Shown here: piece after piece, positions 21,719-33,130 of the stretch | Numbering within the stretch: the stretch's first letter is position 1 | Layout: the number at the start of each line of letters is the position of its first letter | From: Berberis thunbergii | Taxonomy: Eukaryota; Streptophyta; Magnoliopsida; Ranunculales; Berberidaceae | Reading direction: 5' to 3' | Assembly (NCBI GenBank): GCA_003290165.1 | Contig: QNQO01006272.1 | Location: forward strand, 744,001 to 808,000 | Length of the DNA: 64,000 nt | Notes under the pieces: generated by a model | What the model was told of the DNA's origin: nothing | Databases searched by the model: none | Seen by the model: only the letters and a program-made list of their open reading frames with translations | Program-made: the position numbers and the translations under genes

Positions 21719-23732
21719 CTAGCAATCCAACTGCTTTAGCACTGCGTAGTGGCAGTCTCTCGCTGAAGGTTGATCTCCACAAATAGTTCCTTGGGCTTGG
21801 TTGGTTGTGTAGTTGACGCATTGGTGCAAAGTAGAAACTATTGCTTCCCTATGGTGAAGCCAAGGCCACCCCAAGATGATGTTGTAGGCAGATGGAACAT
21901 CGACCACCATGAACTCCTAGACAATGTACTTCCATAATTGTAGTTCTCCTGCCACCACCATTAAGTTGATACTCCCAATAGGGAAGCATTTCTCTCCGTT
22001 GAACCCGACCATGGGATGGTTGTCGGGTGTTAAGTCTGCCTCCTTAAGTTGCATGTTGTGAAAAGCGTTGAGAAACATGATGTTTAAAGAGCTTCATGTG
22101 TCCACCAAGGCCCTTTTTCACTTTCCACTCTGAAACGAGGACCGATATGACCAGGGCATCATTGTGGGGAGAATGAACGCCCTGAAGGTCCTCGTCCGTG
22201 AATATCAACGGTCGGATGGGGCTTTGAATACATGCATACTGCAATTGCATGTCTTCTTAGGTGGGTTGCATCCTCATTTCGAGAAGTGTCCTATTGCGGG
22301 ACCTGTTTGATTGCTTTCCTTCGAAGTCAACTCCATGAAGAACATATATAATGTCAGGTGTTTTTTTCTATCTCCTTAACTAAATCTTCCCTTTCCTTCG
22401 TTTGATCCTGCATTTTCTTCGGGCTTACGAACTCCTTGAGCTTCCCCTTCCGGATCCAATACTCTACCTCATTCCTGAAACTCTTACAGTTCTTAGTATC
22501 GGGGTAGCCCTCATTTTCAAAGGAGTGGTATTTGTTGTTATCGTGCCGGGAGGGGTCTCCTCGCTGTTTTGCGGGCCACTTTAGCCCCTCCCAATTCTTA
22601 ATAGAATTCAGGACGTCGGACAAACTAGAGTTGATGAGAGTAACAAATTTAGCATTGACGTAGTTGGAGGGTTTATCTTGCCTTGCTCGGCCAGAGTCGG
22701 GCTTGCTATCATTGTTTTTTCTCTTCCTGTCGTAGTCATCATGTTTCTTCCCTTTTTTGTCTCTGGATGTGGGTTTCTTTTCGAAATCCACCTCCCTATT
22801 GATGGCCAACATTTCATCGAAAGTGATGTACCTCTGCACATTAAGTCCGTCATATCAATTAGTGGGTTCAAAGTGAAGAAATCATAGAACTTTCCCCTCC
22901 TCAAACTCGAGGAGAAGACTGTGACCGCGGTGTCACTTTTACAGCCATCAATGAGAGTCAACTCATTGTTAAAGCGTGTAACATATTCCCGTAATGTTTC
23001 ATGGTTTTTGTCTTAGGGTGAGCAGATAATGCGGACCCTTCCTTATTTGCTGGTTGCCAATGTCAAGAATGAGTTGATAGACCTTGAAGGGAGGTTGTGG
23101 AACCAAGTCAACACTGATTTTTTAGGTTGGTAGGGAATGATCGGCACATTATTGCTTTGGATCCTTCCTTGAGCGCCATTACATGCTGAAAGTGGCGCAA
23201 GTGATCGGACGGGTCTGTCGTCCCTTCATAGAACTCTAGCTTCGGTGGATTGAATTTCTTCCGCAAAGGCTCATTCATGATATGATTCATGAACTGCAAG
23301 ACAATGAGGTGAATAGTACGACAGAACTGGTAACCCCTAGTCTAATGGGGTTCTGAGAGACTTGTCCATGAGGCATTTGATCCAATGAGAACCTGCAGGG
23401 GCAGTGCAGCTTTCCTGAATGTTTTCCCTTGAATTTTCCAGGGATGGGGCTCTTTGTTGCCCCTGTTTTCCTTCTGCAGGTGGAGGGTTCTGCTGGGCAA
23501 GAATCTCAAGCGCTCGTGCAATCTGTTGCATCTGGGTTAACAACAGATTCACCTTTGGGTTCACCGCTGCTACAACTGGTGCGAGGGTCTGATTTTGTTC
23601 CTCCCGCGGTGCCGAATTCATCGGAACTAGCGGTGCTCTCGTGGTACGATCATTTGAGAGCTCAACGATGTATCCATTGTTGTGAGATCTCGTGGTCACA
23701 TATCTCGGTACTGTGAGACAGGGTGGTATCAC
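21719..23732 (-). pseudogene. G2 gag-protease, frameshifted (copy A)
   Basis: Read from 23732 leftward. A Gln/Pro-rich N-terminus comes first (NQTLAPVVAAVNPKVN, near 23580). The Retrotrans_gag core follows at 23299-22960 (PPKLEFYEGTTDPSDHLRHF; then TLIDGCKSD). A Lys/Asp-rich stretch (22839-22600) precedes YHSFENEGYPDTKNCKSF near 22500, where a CCHC knuckle would be expected but its cysteines are incomplete. Protease-region text follows (DLQGVHSPHNDALVI near 22170), and DVPSAYNIILGWPWLHH at 21910-21860 is the C-terminal block of a retropepsin. Several stops and frameshifts separate these pieces. No RT follows. Confidence 0.82.
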
Positions 23733-23777
23733 TGTTTTTTCAAGGAACGTTGTCGTTCCCCACGGATGGCGTCAAAA

Positions 23778-24463
23778 TTATTTAACCGATTCCTGTTCTC
23801 CCTTAACCTGGACTGCACAGGGAATACACGTGAGCCAAAGACCACCGTTGTGGTGGCCGATGGCACTCCGATGCTAAAGTTAGACAAGGCTGGAAGAAAG
23901 CTTAAAGCTGTAAATTGGGTTTTGTAGCATACATTTCTTTGTCAAACCTGCGTCTTATTTATAATGCGAGAGTCCTCGTTTGGCTAGGTCTTCAGTGGCG
24001 TTATTTAAGGAAGATATCTTGCTGGAGATCCTTTCCTAGTGGAGAGTCATCTATGTAGGAAAGTTTTCCTACGAGACTTGTGCTCCTAGATCTGTGGGAG
24101 AGGTTTCCTTTTCGAAGTATTGTCCATGAAATGAAGTTTTCATGCACAACTTATACTATGAGATATGTTTCCTAGTTGGAACCAATGTGTTGTTGTCATG
24201 CTCGTCCTAGGAGATCCCCTAGATACTTGCCTGATTAGGTCTTACGGGTATTGGGGTTTACCATGTGACATGTGGGCTTAATAGGGTTTTGCAACTTGGA
24301 TCAAGCCTTTTGGATTTTGCCAATATGGGCTTATAGTTGTCTGGGCCTTGCAAGATTTGGTGGGCATCTAGGCTCGCTTTGTCCTATTGAGGAGATCATC
24401 GTGACACACAATCATCGTGACACGCGTATGGTGCAGATCAAATGATGGTTTGGTGTATCATCG
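23778..24463 (-). repeat. 5' LTR of G2 (copy A)
   Basis: 686 bp, ending GTATCATCG next to the GAAGC duplication. It matches 11495-12172. On the minus strand it is followed by TTTTGACGCCATCCGTGGGG at 23777 and downward, the conserved leader start. Confidence 0.85.
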
Positions 24464-25006
24464 GAAGCATTTTGGGCGTTTACATCCGCCACATATAACT
24501 ATTTAATTTTTGGTAATTTTTAATCGAAAACACTAGAAAACCAGGTTTTTGCAACCAGGTTTTGGCAACTAGGTTTCGTAACCAAGGTGACGTGGTGTGA
24601 TCTTGAAATAATGATGAAATTTCCAAATTGTTTATGTGTATCTCGAGGTTGTCAAAAAGTCTTCTGATGATGCCACATCATCCTGGTTGCAGAACCCAGC
24701 TCACTGGCCTCACTATTTTGTAATACAAAAACTAATAATTATCCCCCCACAAATTTTATTTTAATTTTTAGTAAATTTTGTAATTACCTGCCACAAATAA
24801 CTACTAAAAATATATTTAATTAATATAATAATAATTATCCACCATAAATAACTAAATAATTGTTGTACACATCCGCCAGAAAAGCTAGATAATTATTAAT
24901 TGTTATATACATCCGCCAGAAAAGATAAGGAAACCTAATACTCAAGTCCATGACCATAATTTGAACTTGATGTTGAATGTGACCCTGAACCCGCAGCTGA
25001 CCTTGA

Positions 25007-26560
25007 TCATCCACGTGATACAAAAAGCCTTATCATCTTCGCATCGGGTACTTTCCCATTGGGTCCAACACCAAAAAGCAATGCCTCAGATCCACCATAC
25101 AGGTCACCCATAATAAAATGATCAAAACTACCAAGATAATGATGTGTATGCACCTTGGGGTGATATCCTGACATCTGAAACGTAAAAGGTGAAAATTTTG
25201 GGATTAGATACATGAGATGCATCGAATGTAGAGGGTGAGAACTCTACGGGTGTGGGTGAGAGCTATGGGCGTGTGTCTGCGACTTTATAGATTGCATCAT
25301 CATCATGATCAACATCATCATCATCTATTGTTGTTGGGTTTACACCTCGCCAAGGGCCTTACCTTGGGCTTATAGCTGAGCCAACACAACTTCATGTTTC
25401 CTATTCAATTCAAGGTTCTCAGCGTCCAACATGGCTTTTCTAGTTCTCAATGTTCTCTTAGATGATCTAGAAACAACAGACTTAGCATAAGGCACCATGT
25501 CTAGTGTCACCTCATGTCCATAACCCCGAACTCTATTTCGTGTCTTAAGACCCATATTATTGATATAAATTTGTGTAAAGTTTAGGACAGTCTTCCATTC
25601 TAGCCTCGACTTGCGACTGAATGGGATTCTCCATGGACACCAAACCAAGGAATGTGATTTCTCGAAAAATGTCGAATTTTCACGAAATGTGTATCTTTTC
25701 GAGTTACTGAAATTTGTTTCGAAATCCAGAATATTCATGTTTTTCGTTGGGACAATCTCAATTTTCCTACATTTTAACCCGTTTTAACCTTAGTTTAGTT
25801 TTATTATATAAGTGATTCTTATGCAATATATTGTTTGCATGACATTATGAGTCTTGCGGTACTCTTTATGTAGTATATAAGAATTTAAAATGCTTCAATT
25901 ACATTGATAACTTCAAAATTACAACCGAATTTTTGACATTTTTCTATTCACAACAAAATGCTTCAGGAAATATTTCTTAAAATCAACTTACCCAAATTAC
26001 CTCAAAAAACGAAATCATAATCCTTGCACCTAACAAACAAATATTTAGATAAATTACCAATTAAGAAAATTAAGAACATAATATAAAATAACAAACAATA
26101 ATTTAGAATACCATATATCCATCAATGTTAAAGAGGAACATCAATCCAACTTTTGTCTTTTCGTATATGGGTGACACGAAAGAAAACAATAGGGTTCGTA
26201 TCTCCATGGTCCTTCCTCTAAATATATTAGCCATGAAGAACCTCAAAAAATATTTCTTATCACATTTTTGGACATTATATAAAACTATAACATAATAACA
26301 TAAAAAATAAAAATTGAGTATACATACATAATCCTTAGGAAGACGTTCAAAGGACTTGGTTACCGATGTGTGGCTCGTTTGATTACTAAGGTTTGCTTTA
26401 TTTTTCTGCCACATCCTAAAAAAAATAACAATAAAATAAAATAGGCATATGTAGAAAAATGTACCATTAACAAGTAAATAAAAATTTTCACCTGAGTTTT
26501 TGGTAAATCCCAATGATTCACCTTCTCCACCCACTCATTGGGATTCAAACTAGCTCGATA
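25007..26560 (-). pseudogene. CACTA second ORF, Transposase_24 (Ptta/En/Spm) type, broken (copy A)
   Basis: The minus-strand pieces resemble the second protein of plant CACTA elements. NPNEWVEKVNHW is near 26540. KKNKANLSNQ...KSFERLPKDY, near 26390-26330, echoes the usual KNRxNRSKQ...KSFARxxxE motif. KTRNRVRGYGHEVTLDMV plus a basic coiled segment are at 25560-25380. A short ORF rich in His and Gly is at 25222-25007. Introns probably separate these parts. This protein class binds subterminal repeats in En/Spm (TNPA role). Stops and missing splice continuity suggest it is non-functional. Confidence 0.6.
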
Positions 26561-26699
26561 TATCTTTCACTACTGCAGTAGGGTAGTTTAAAAATATATA
26601 TTTTTTTTTCTTCTTCCACTGACTGTTATTACTTATACTACTCGGAGTTATTTTGTCTTCATTGTATAACCGGAGCATCTTTGTCATATTTTCGAAAAC

Positions 26700-28148
26700 T
26701 GAATCTCAAAGTAGATAGTTCTTCAAGGCATTGTAAGCCATTCAACTGCCTCGGTGCTTCATGAACCTCTGGATGACTATTAAATGTTGTGGCAAGTATT
26801 GAAATACATTATCATTCATGCAATGTGGACATGCTTTATATCCCTACTCCATCCAGATAACATTGCATAAGCTATAAAATCACTAATGCTCCTAAACACA
26901 AATGCTTTCATAGTAAAAGTTTGGTTGGAAAATGCATCATAAGTGTTAGTGCCCACTTCCTACAACTCATTCAATTCGTCAATCAATGGGTGCAAATACA
27001 CGTCAATGTCATTTCCAGGAGACCTCGATTTTGGTATCAAAAGGGAGAACAACAAATTTTGTTGCTTCATATACATCGATGATGGCAAATTGCAAACCGA
27101 AAACACCACAGGTCATGTGCTATGGTGACTTCTATGTTGGCCAAAAGATAAAATCTATCACTTGCCAAACCTAAATGCACATTTCGAATTTTTGACGCAA
27201 ACTCCAGGTATAGATTATCTAAATGTTTCCATGCTAAATAATCTAGTGGATGCCTCATAAACTCATCCTTGGGACATTCAGTTGTGTTCCACCTCATATG
27301 TTCAGTGGCATGCTTCACTAAATATAACCTTTTCATTCTAGAATTTAATGGGAAGTACCACATAACTTTAGCTTACATTTTCGTCTAAGAAATATGATTT
27401 TTCTTCTTATCTTGATATCTTGATTTGCCACATGTCGAGCATGAGGTCAACTTTGATGTGTCTTTTCAATATATCATACAACCATTAGGACATGCATCAA
27501 TCTTCTCATACGTAAGACTCAATCCATGTATATGTTTCCTTGCCTTATAACAAGTGTCAGGCAAACAATCCTCTTTAGGCAACATTTTTTTTTTTTTATA
27601 AATCAAGCAACATGGTCAATACGCTATCCGATATACCCCCTAAACACTTGATCTGATATAATCTTACAACGACCTCCAATTTCTTGAACTCTTTACAACT
27701 AGGATATAACTCTTGATCTGCCTCTTCAAGTAACTTGAAAAAAGTTTCAACCTCTTGCAGACGCCCTTCCACGATAGGGGTTTAGTAGACGACCCAACAC
27801 CTGCGTCCGTCAATGCTTTAACAAACGGAAAATCATAAATACCATTTCATCAATACCAGACATCCTCCCTCTTACTTCATCTTCTATGTTTGTTAAATTT
27901 GAATCTCCAATGTTAGGCTTTCCATGATACCACCACCAAGCATTTTTATAATCTTTATCTATATTATGCCATACAAGATGCTCCACAACATTTTTTCTTC
28001 CAAAGCTATATTGATTCCAATATTTCTTATAAGGACGTATGAACTTATCAGGTCTAACACCATTCACAACCACTTGATCCAAAAACATATTAACTGCATC
28101 TGTGTACGTAGTTAATTGTTGTTGTATTGTCAACCAACTCCTATCCAT
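26700..28148 (-). pseudogene. CACTA transposase, TNP2 type, broken (copy A)
   Basis: The start at 28148 (MDRSWL) opens the transposase-associated domain: VNMFLDQVVVNG, then a Cys-poor KYWNQYSF and HLVWHNIDKDY to 27900. The TNP2 core follows at 27363-27070 (EHMRWN, ECPKDEFMRHPLDYLAWKHL, RNVHLGLASD). From about 27030 to 26830 comes DDELNEL-stop-EVGTNTYDAFSNQTFTMKA and AYAMLSGW. The order and motifs match TNP2. The paired Cys residues of the associated domain are mostly lost, an in-frame stop sits after DELNEL, and about 450 bp between 27363 and 27810 is frameshifted. It is a dead autonomous-type transposase. Confidence 0.85.
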
Positions 28149-30230
28149 TTTTTATCTCTTAACAACGTCAAAAAAATTATTACTCTACACCATGATGCCT
28201 ACAATCTTTCAATCCATATTTTGTAGGCATAACTATTAGATCATTCAGTTCCTATCTTTCAGTACTTTGATACCTATCAGATTAAATATAAAGAAAAACA
28301 AATAGATAAATTATAATTGCTTATCTAATTATGTCAACAATTTATAGAGTTTATAATTTATTTTATTTTGATGTTGTTATAAAATTTAAGTGAATCAAAG
28401 AAATTAATTTCAAAAATATTTCCTAATAATTTATATGTTTATTAATTTACCTAATTAATCAAGTTTTTATTATTTGTACCAACAACCTTACATTTTAAGT
28501 TGACTCTTCTAATTTGTTGGACTTATTATTAACTAAATTGAAAAATATGTCAGTCATTAAATGCATAGATTATCTAATTATAATTATTTATTAAACTTAT
28601 ATTTGCATGTTTAATTAAAATTTTAAATGAAACCAATAAATTAATTTCACAAATAAGTTGTATGTCTATCAATTTTTATAAGCCATCCTTTAGCTATTTT
28701 TACCCACAATCTTACTTTTTAAGTTGACTCTTCTAATTTGTTGAACTTATTATTAACTAAATTGAAAAACTATATCTAATTGTGATAATTTATTAATTTT
28801 ATATTTGTATGTTTAATTAAAATTTTAAATGAAACAAATAATTAATTTTGCAAATAAGTCATATGTTTATTAATTTATCTAATTAACCGATTTTTTATAA
28901 ATAAAAAATTAAGATTGTTCACAAATAAAATAATGCCTAATATAAAGAAAATACTCTTAATACATGAACAATAAGTTGAAATGCATAAAATGAACGTAAA
29001 TCGAACATATACATATAAACTAAATGAAGTATAAATAAATATCCAAATCGTACAAATAATATTTAGTAATATTTTATAAGGCGTGCTACAATTTTTACGA
29101 CTAATAATATTTTTCATAATATGCAAAGTTACATTAAAAGTTATACTTATATTTACAAATATTCAAATCATGCAAATAACATTTACCAATATTTTCCATT
29201 AGGTGCGCTAAATTTTATACTTAACACTAACTCATATTTTCCATAACGTGAACAAAGTTTCATTTAAAAAATTACTAAATCCAATAAATATCTAAATAAA
29301 CTAAATAACAACGAATATGTAATATGCACAAATAAAATTTGCACAAGTATATTTAACATCCAAATACCCTAAAAAATATGAAAGTTAACCTGAAATTCAA
29401 TTTATAATTCACTCATATTAAAATCCAAAATTAAACTACACGTAACTCGAAAATTATACCTTAATAAAAATGAAAATCCAACTCAAATCAAAGCCACAGT
29501 ATTTCCTTAGTTAAACTCCCAAATATGAATACAATTTTTTTTTAAATTACAAAAAAACAAATTTAAAAAAAAAATTAAAGAAAAAGGTCAGAAACCATAC
29601 CTAGTGGAAGATCCATCCGAAATCAAAGCCAATTTTTTTTTCTCACGCCCAACCCTAATCTTTCCCAAATCGCAAATATATATATATTTGAGAAACATAA
29701 CAAAAATGAAAGGTTAGTGCTATATAATGAAAACTGACCAAAAGCTGAAATAAAGAAAAAAAAATTGGCGAAGAACATACCTGAAAAGAGGAAAGCAAAG
29801 AGGTAGAGGGGTTCGGGTTTGTAGCTGCGCTAGGTTTAAGCGAGAAAGAAAGAATGCAGAGAAGAAAATGAAAGGAATCGGTGTAATACCCTAAAATAAT
29901 TGTGGCGAATAGGAACCGCTAGAAAAGAGTATTAAAAAACTAATATTTTACAAAAATTGTGGTCCACGTGTCTGCCAAAAATACAATTGTGGCGGATTAA
30001 AAAACAATTCTGGAAAATTAAAAAACAATTATGGCGAATGACGCGTGTGAAAGAAAATAATAGGTACACTCACATGGAAGATTTACCGCTCTCTCATTTC
30101 TGGCTAATTGGGCTGCTAGAATTGACCAATAGTAGCGGATTTAGGCACCACTTGTCACTATTTATGGTGGAAAGTGATATCCGCTAGTAATGGCAATAAA
30201 TCTGCCAGAATAGTTCGCCATAAATGAACC
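28149..30230. other. AT-rich 5' region of the CACTA element
   Basis: This is very AT-rich non-coding sequence between the TNP2 start and the right subterminal repeats. A region of about 180-190 bp is duplicated inside it: words such as GTTGACTCTTCTAATTTGTTG at 28498 and 28723 recur with a spacing of about 225 bp. Subterminal TTGTGGCG/GGCGGATT words occur from 29890. Confidence 0.55.
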
Positions 30231-30246
30231 CTTTCATGGTTTTGTA

Positions 30247-31450
30247 ACACATATGTCACTGCCGTCACTTCCGGCCTCCGTGGAGGTCAGTTTAATAATT
30301 TCCTCACTTTGGAGCCTCCGAAAAACATGACGAACTTGCTGAAAAGTGTACAAAAGAACATCACTCTTGAGAAGATGTTAGGGTGGCAAAAGAAAGAGGT
30401 GAGAATGAAACCAAACGCTCCTCCAAGACCCGGGATAGTGGAGAGGAGAAAAAGCACGAGGAGGACAAGTCCAAAAGAAGGCGGAGTGACAGCGGGATTG
30501 GGTCCGACAGGGCAAAACCCGACAAAACCACCAACAACGTCAATTCAAATTACCACTCCGCTCAATGTCAGTCTGTCCAAATTCCTCTCCACCATAAAGA
30601 GTTGTGAGGATATCAGGTGGCCTTCTAAGCTCAAGTAGGACCAGTCTAAGTGTGGTAAAAACAAGTATCGTTCTTAAAACAAAGACCATGGTCATAACAC
30701 TAAGGAATGCCAAATCCTCAGGAATGAAATCGAATATTGGGTCAAGAAAGATAGGCTCAAGGAATTTGTGGGCTTTGGCGAAAACAGTCCCACGGGAAAG
30801 AAAATGAAGAGTCTGCACAGGAGGTCAAGGAAAATGTTTCAGATGTTATATACGTACTGCACAACGCATATGATGAACAAGAACAATCCAACTGGTCATG
30901 GAAGAGAGCAGTCTGAGAACTGCAGACAAGGTCTCACTACGAATATCGTCCTATTCATCATGCTCGAATAGGAAACCCAACCCTAGATTTGACATTTGTG
31001 GCACAAGACATGCAAGGGGTCCACTCCCAGCATAACGACGCCTTAGTTATAATAGTCGAGATAATAAAGTGGAATGTCAAGAGATCATTGATGGACATGA
31101 GAAGTTAAGCTAATGTCCTGTTGAGGGGAGAATAGTTGAAGCCACACAAACATGCCATGATCGGCTTCACTGGCAAACATTGTTATACGGCGCGGAGCAT
31201 CAGACTAACTGTGTTAGCAAGAGAAACAAACCTGATAAGAACCCTAATGAAAGAGTTCATCATTGTAGATGCCCTCTCTACGTACAACATAATCTTGAGT
31301 AGGCCTTGGCTCCATTATATGGGAGCAGTGCTTCCTACTCGGCATCGATGACTTAAATACCCAGTCGATGATAAGGTGCGGACAACCAGGGGAGACCAGT
31401 CTAAAACAAGAGAATGTCATTACACGATAATGAAATGATCAGGCAAATAA
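30247..31450 (+). pseudogene. G1 gag-protease, part after the CACTA insertion
   Basis: Gag resumes as VTAVTSGLRGGQFNNFLTLE, then NMTNLLKSVQKNITLEKML and a Lys/Arg-rich stretch to about 30500. STIKSCEDIRWPSKLK follows at 30590-30640. The zinc-knuckle region (HNTKECQI-like, near 30690) is degenerate. A protease-region segment at 31136-31351 contains EFIIVDALSTYNIILSRPWL, the usual retropepsin C-terminal block. Stops and frameshifts are frequent. No RT follows. Confidence 0.78.
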
Positions 31451-31619
31451 CTACTGCCGCCCAAGCCCCTTAGAAAAGGACCAGCGAGCCAAGAGCTTAC
31501 TGGTCAGAGAGCCTAAATAGAGAGAATATTATGTAGAACATATAAAGAAATATTATACATAAAGGTACTCTCTTTGAAAAACAAATCCATTTCATACTCA
31601 ACTCTATATACAGGAGCAA

Positions 31620-32200
31620 GCCTAGTCCAACTAAAGGACCAAGACGCACAACGGCCAAATCTAGTCCTATTCAGGATGACGACAATTCATCGTGTCTAAG
31701 ATACCTAGTCCATCTAAAGGACCAAGATGGCATACAACTGCCAAGTCTAGTACTATTCAAGATGACGACAACTCGTCGCGTCTAAGTGACCTAGTTCGTC
31801 TAAATGACCACACAACGGTCAAGTCCAGTCCTATTCAAAATGATGACAACTCACTGCATCTAAGTGACCTAGTCTGTCAAAAGAACCAAAATGGTGCACA
31901 ACGACTGAATCTAATCCTATTCAGGATGATGACAACTCACTGCATCTAAGTGACCTAGTTTGTGTAAAAAACCAAGATGGTGCACAGAGACCGAGTCTAG
32001 TCCTATTTAATATGATGACAACTCACCTTATCTAGAGGACCAAGTTGTTGCACAGCGATCGAGTCTAGTCCTATTAAGTATGACAACGACTCACCACATC
32101 CAAGTAACCTAGTCCATCTAAATGACCAAGATGGTGCACAACGGTCGAATCTACTCCTATTCAGGATACCGAAAACTCGCCTATAAAAGTGACTTAGTAC
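31620..32200. repeat. tandem array, 86-bp units, in G1
   Basis: The word CTAGTCCTATTC or a variant starts at 31661, 31747, 31825, 31911, 31997, 32065 and 32151: four spacings of 86 bp and two shorter (78 and 68). Units contain GATGACGACAACTC, TAAGTGACCTAGTC and GACCAAGATGG. Confidence 0.88.
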
Positions 32201-32209
32201 GTCCAGGTT

Positions 32210-32660
32210 AACTTTTTTTCTTGATTAACCTTACATTATCATAGAAATCTAGTCTGTTTGGACAAATATAACTTCTCCACAGCTTAACTCCTCTTCAGTA
32301 TTAAGCTTACATTATCATAAAAATCTAGTCAGTTCAAAAAAACATGATTTCTCCACAACTTAATTCGTCTTCAAGATTAAGCTTACTTATCATAGAAATA
32401 TTGTCCGTTTGAACCACGATGATTTCTCTACAGCTTAACTTCTCTTCAAGATTAAGCTTACTTATCATAGAAATCTAGTCCATTCAAACCAAGATGACTT
32501 CTCCACAACTTAACTTCTCTTCAGGATCAAGCTCACATGACCAAAAAAATATGGTTCATTCGGACTAAGATGATCTCTTCGTAGCTTAACTATTTCAAGA
32601 TTAATGTCACATTATTATGGAAGTCTAGTTTGTACAGATAAAGACAGCTTATCTACTTGA
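32210..32660. repeat. second tandem array, 75-76-bp units, in G1
   Basis: TTCTCCACA or a variant starts at 32273, 32349, 32424, 32499 and about 32574. The units carry CAGCTTAACT, TTCAAGATTAAGCTTAC and TTATCATAGAAATCTAGTC. It shares the AGTC words of the neighbouring 86-bp array but not its period. Confidence 0.85.
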
Positions 32661-33130
32661 GTCTTCTGCAAAATTAACATTATTGTCAAGGCATAATCCA
32701 TTCAGACCAAAAGGACTTAGCTTAGCTTAAGTCCCACAGCAGATCAAAACGACCTCGATTATCTAAGTCCAGTCATAACTGAAAAATCTTGGTGACTTAT
32801 CGATCTACTCAACCTAGTATGAATCATAATGACAAGTATAAAAAAATGACAACATAAACACGAGACAAAGGAAATTCAATTCTTATTGATGAAAAGTTCA
32901 AATACAACAACTCCACTCATGGGGCGTGAGATCAGACTGAATAGGGATAGATAAGGCAGGGTTAGGGGCGGTCCCAGAACGTCAGGATTGGTGTCTAACT
33001 CTGTGGCTCTTGGGTCAGCTTCAGGGCCACCTTGCGGGGTAGGGGCGATTCATTCACTTTTTCAAAAAAAGCATATGCCATGATCTGTTAGCCGAGATGT
33101 CCCAATTCTCATGATCATGCTAAATAAAGT

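Larger units (their letters stand above)
11495..24463 (-). mobile_element. gypsy-type retrotransposon G2, gag-pro only, copy A
   Basis: It is a minus-strand element with its 5' LTR at 23778-24463 and 3' LTR at 11495-12172. It is flanked by the 5-bp target duplication GAAGC (11490-11494 and 24464-24468). From 5' to 3' it carries gag-protease (23732-21719), an antisense ORF2 with its own TATA box (19788-21160), a hAT-like insertion (17732-19470), a tandem array with a further insertion (14700-17650), and antisense ORF1 (12459-14313). I found no reverse transcriptase, RNase H or integrase motif. The sequence after the 5' LTR (TTTTGACGCCATCCGTGGGG) is the usual leader start of such elements. It is probably a non-autonomous Tat-related gypsy element. 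Confidence 0.85.
10028..25357. repeat. segmental duplication, copy A
   Basis: It aligns nearly end to end with 50084-64000, including the same nested junctions: the G1 LTR deletion, the CACTA insertion, the G2 GAAGC site and the hAT2 site. By eye the copies are about 95-97% identical outside indels. Copy A carries about 2 kb of extra sequence at 15192-17540. The true extent to the right cannot be seen because copy B runs off the window. Confidence 0.9.
11178..30246 (-). mobile_element. CACTA (En/Spm) transposon inserted in G1 gag, copy A
   Basis: The left end is CACTACCACAAAACGTCTC at 11178. The right end is TTTCATGGTTTTGTA, finishing near 30246. Removing the G2 insertion (11495-24463 plus one GAAGC) leaves about 6.1 kb. 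Subterminal repeats of the type TGGCGGATA or ATCCGCCA lie at 11270-11460, 24480-24930 and 29890-30230. The coding region is on the minus strand: a TNP2-type transposase (26700-28148), then a second ORF (25007-26560). G1 gag reads up to the left end and resumes right after the right end. The last few bases of the right terminus appear deleted. Confidence 0.88.

Noticed and set aside
26103..26534. 143-codon hydrophobic ORF as an independent membrane protein
   Set aside because: It contains exon-like pieces of the CACTA second ORF separated by AT-rich intron sequence, which gives the Phe/Tyr-rich filler.
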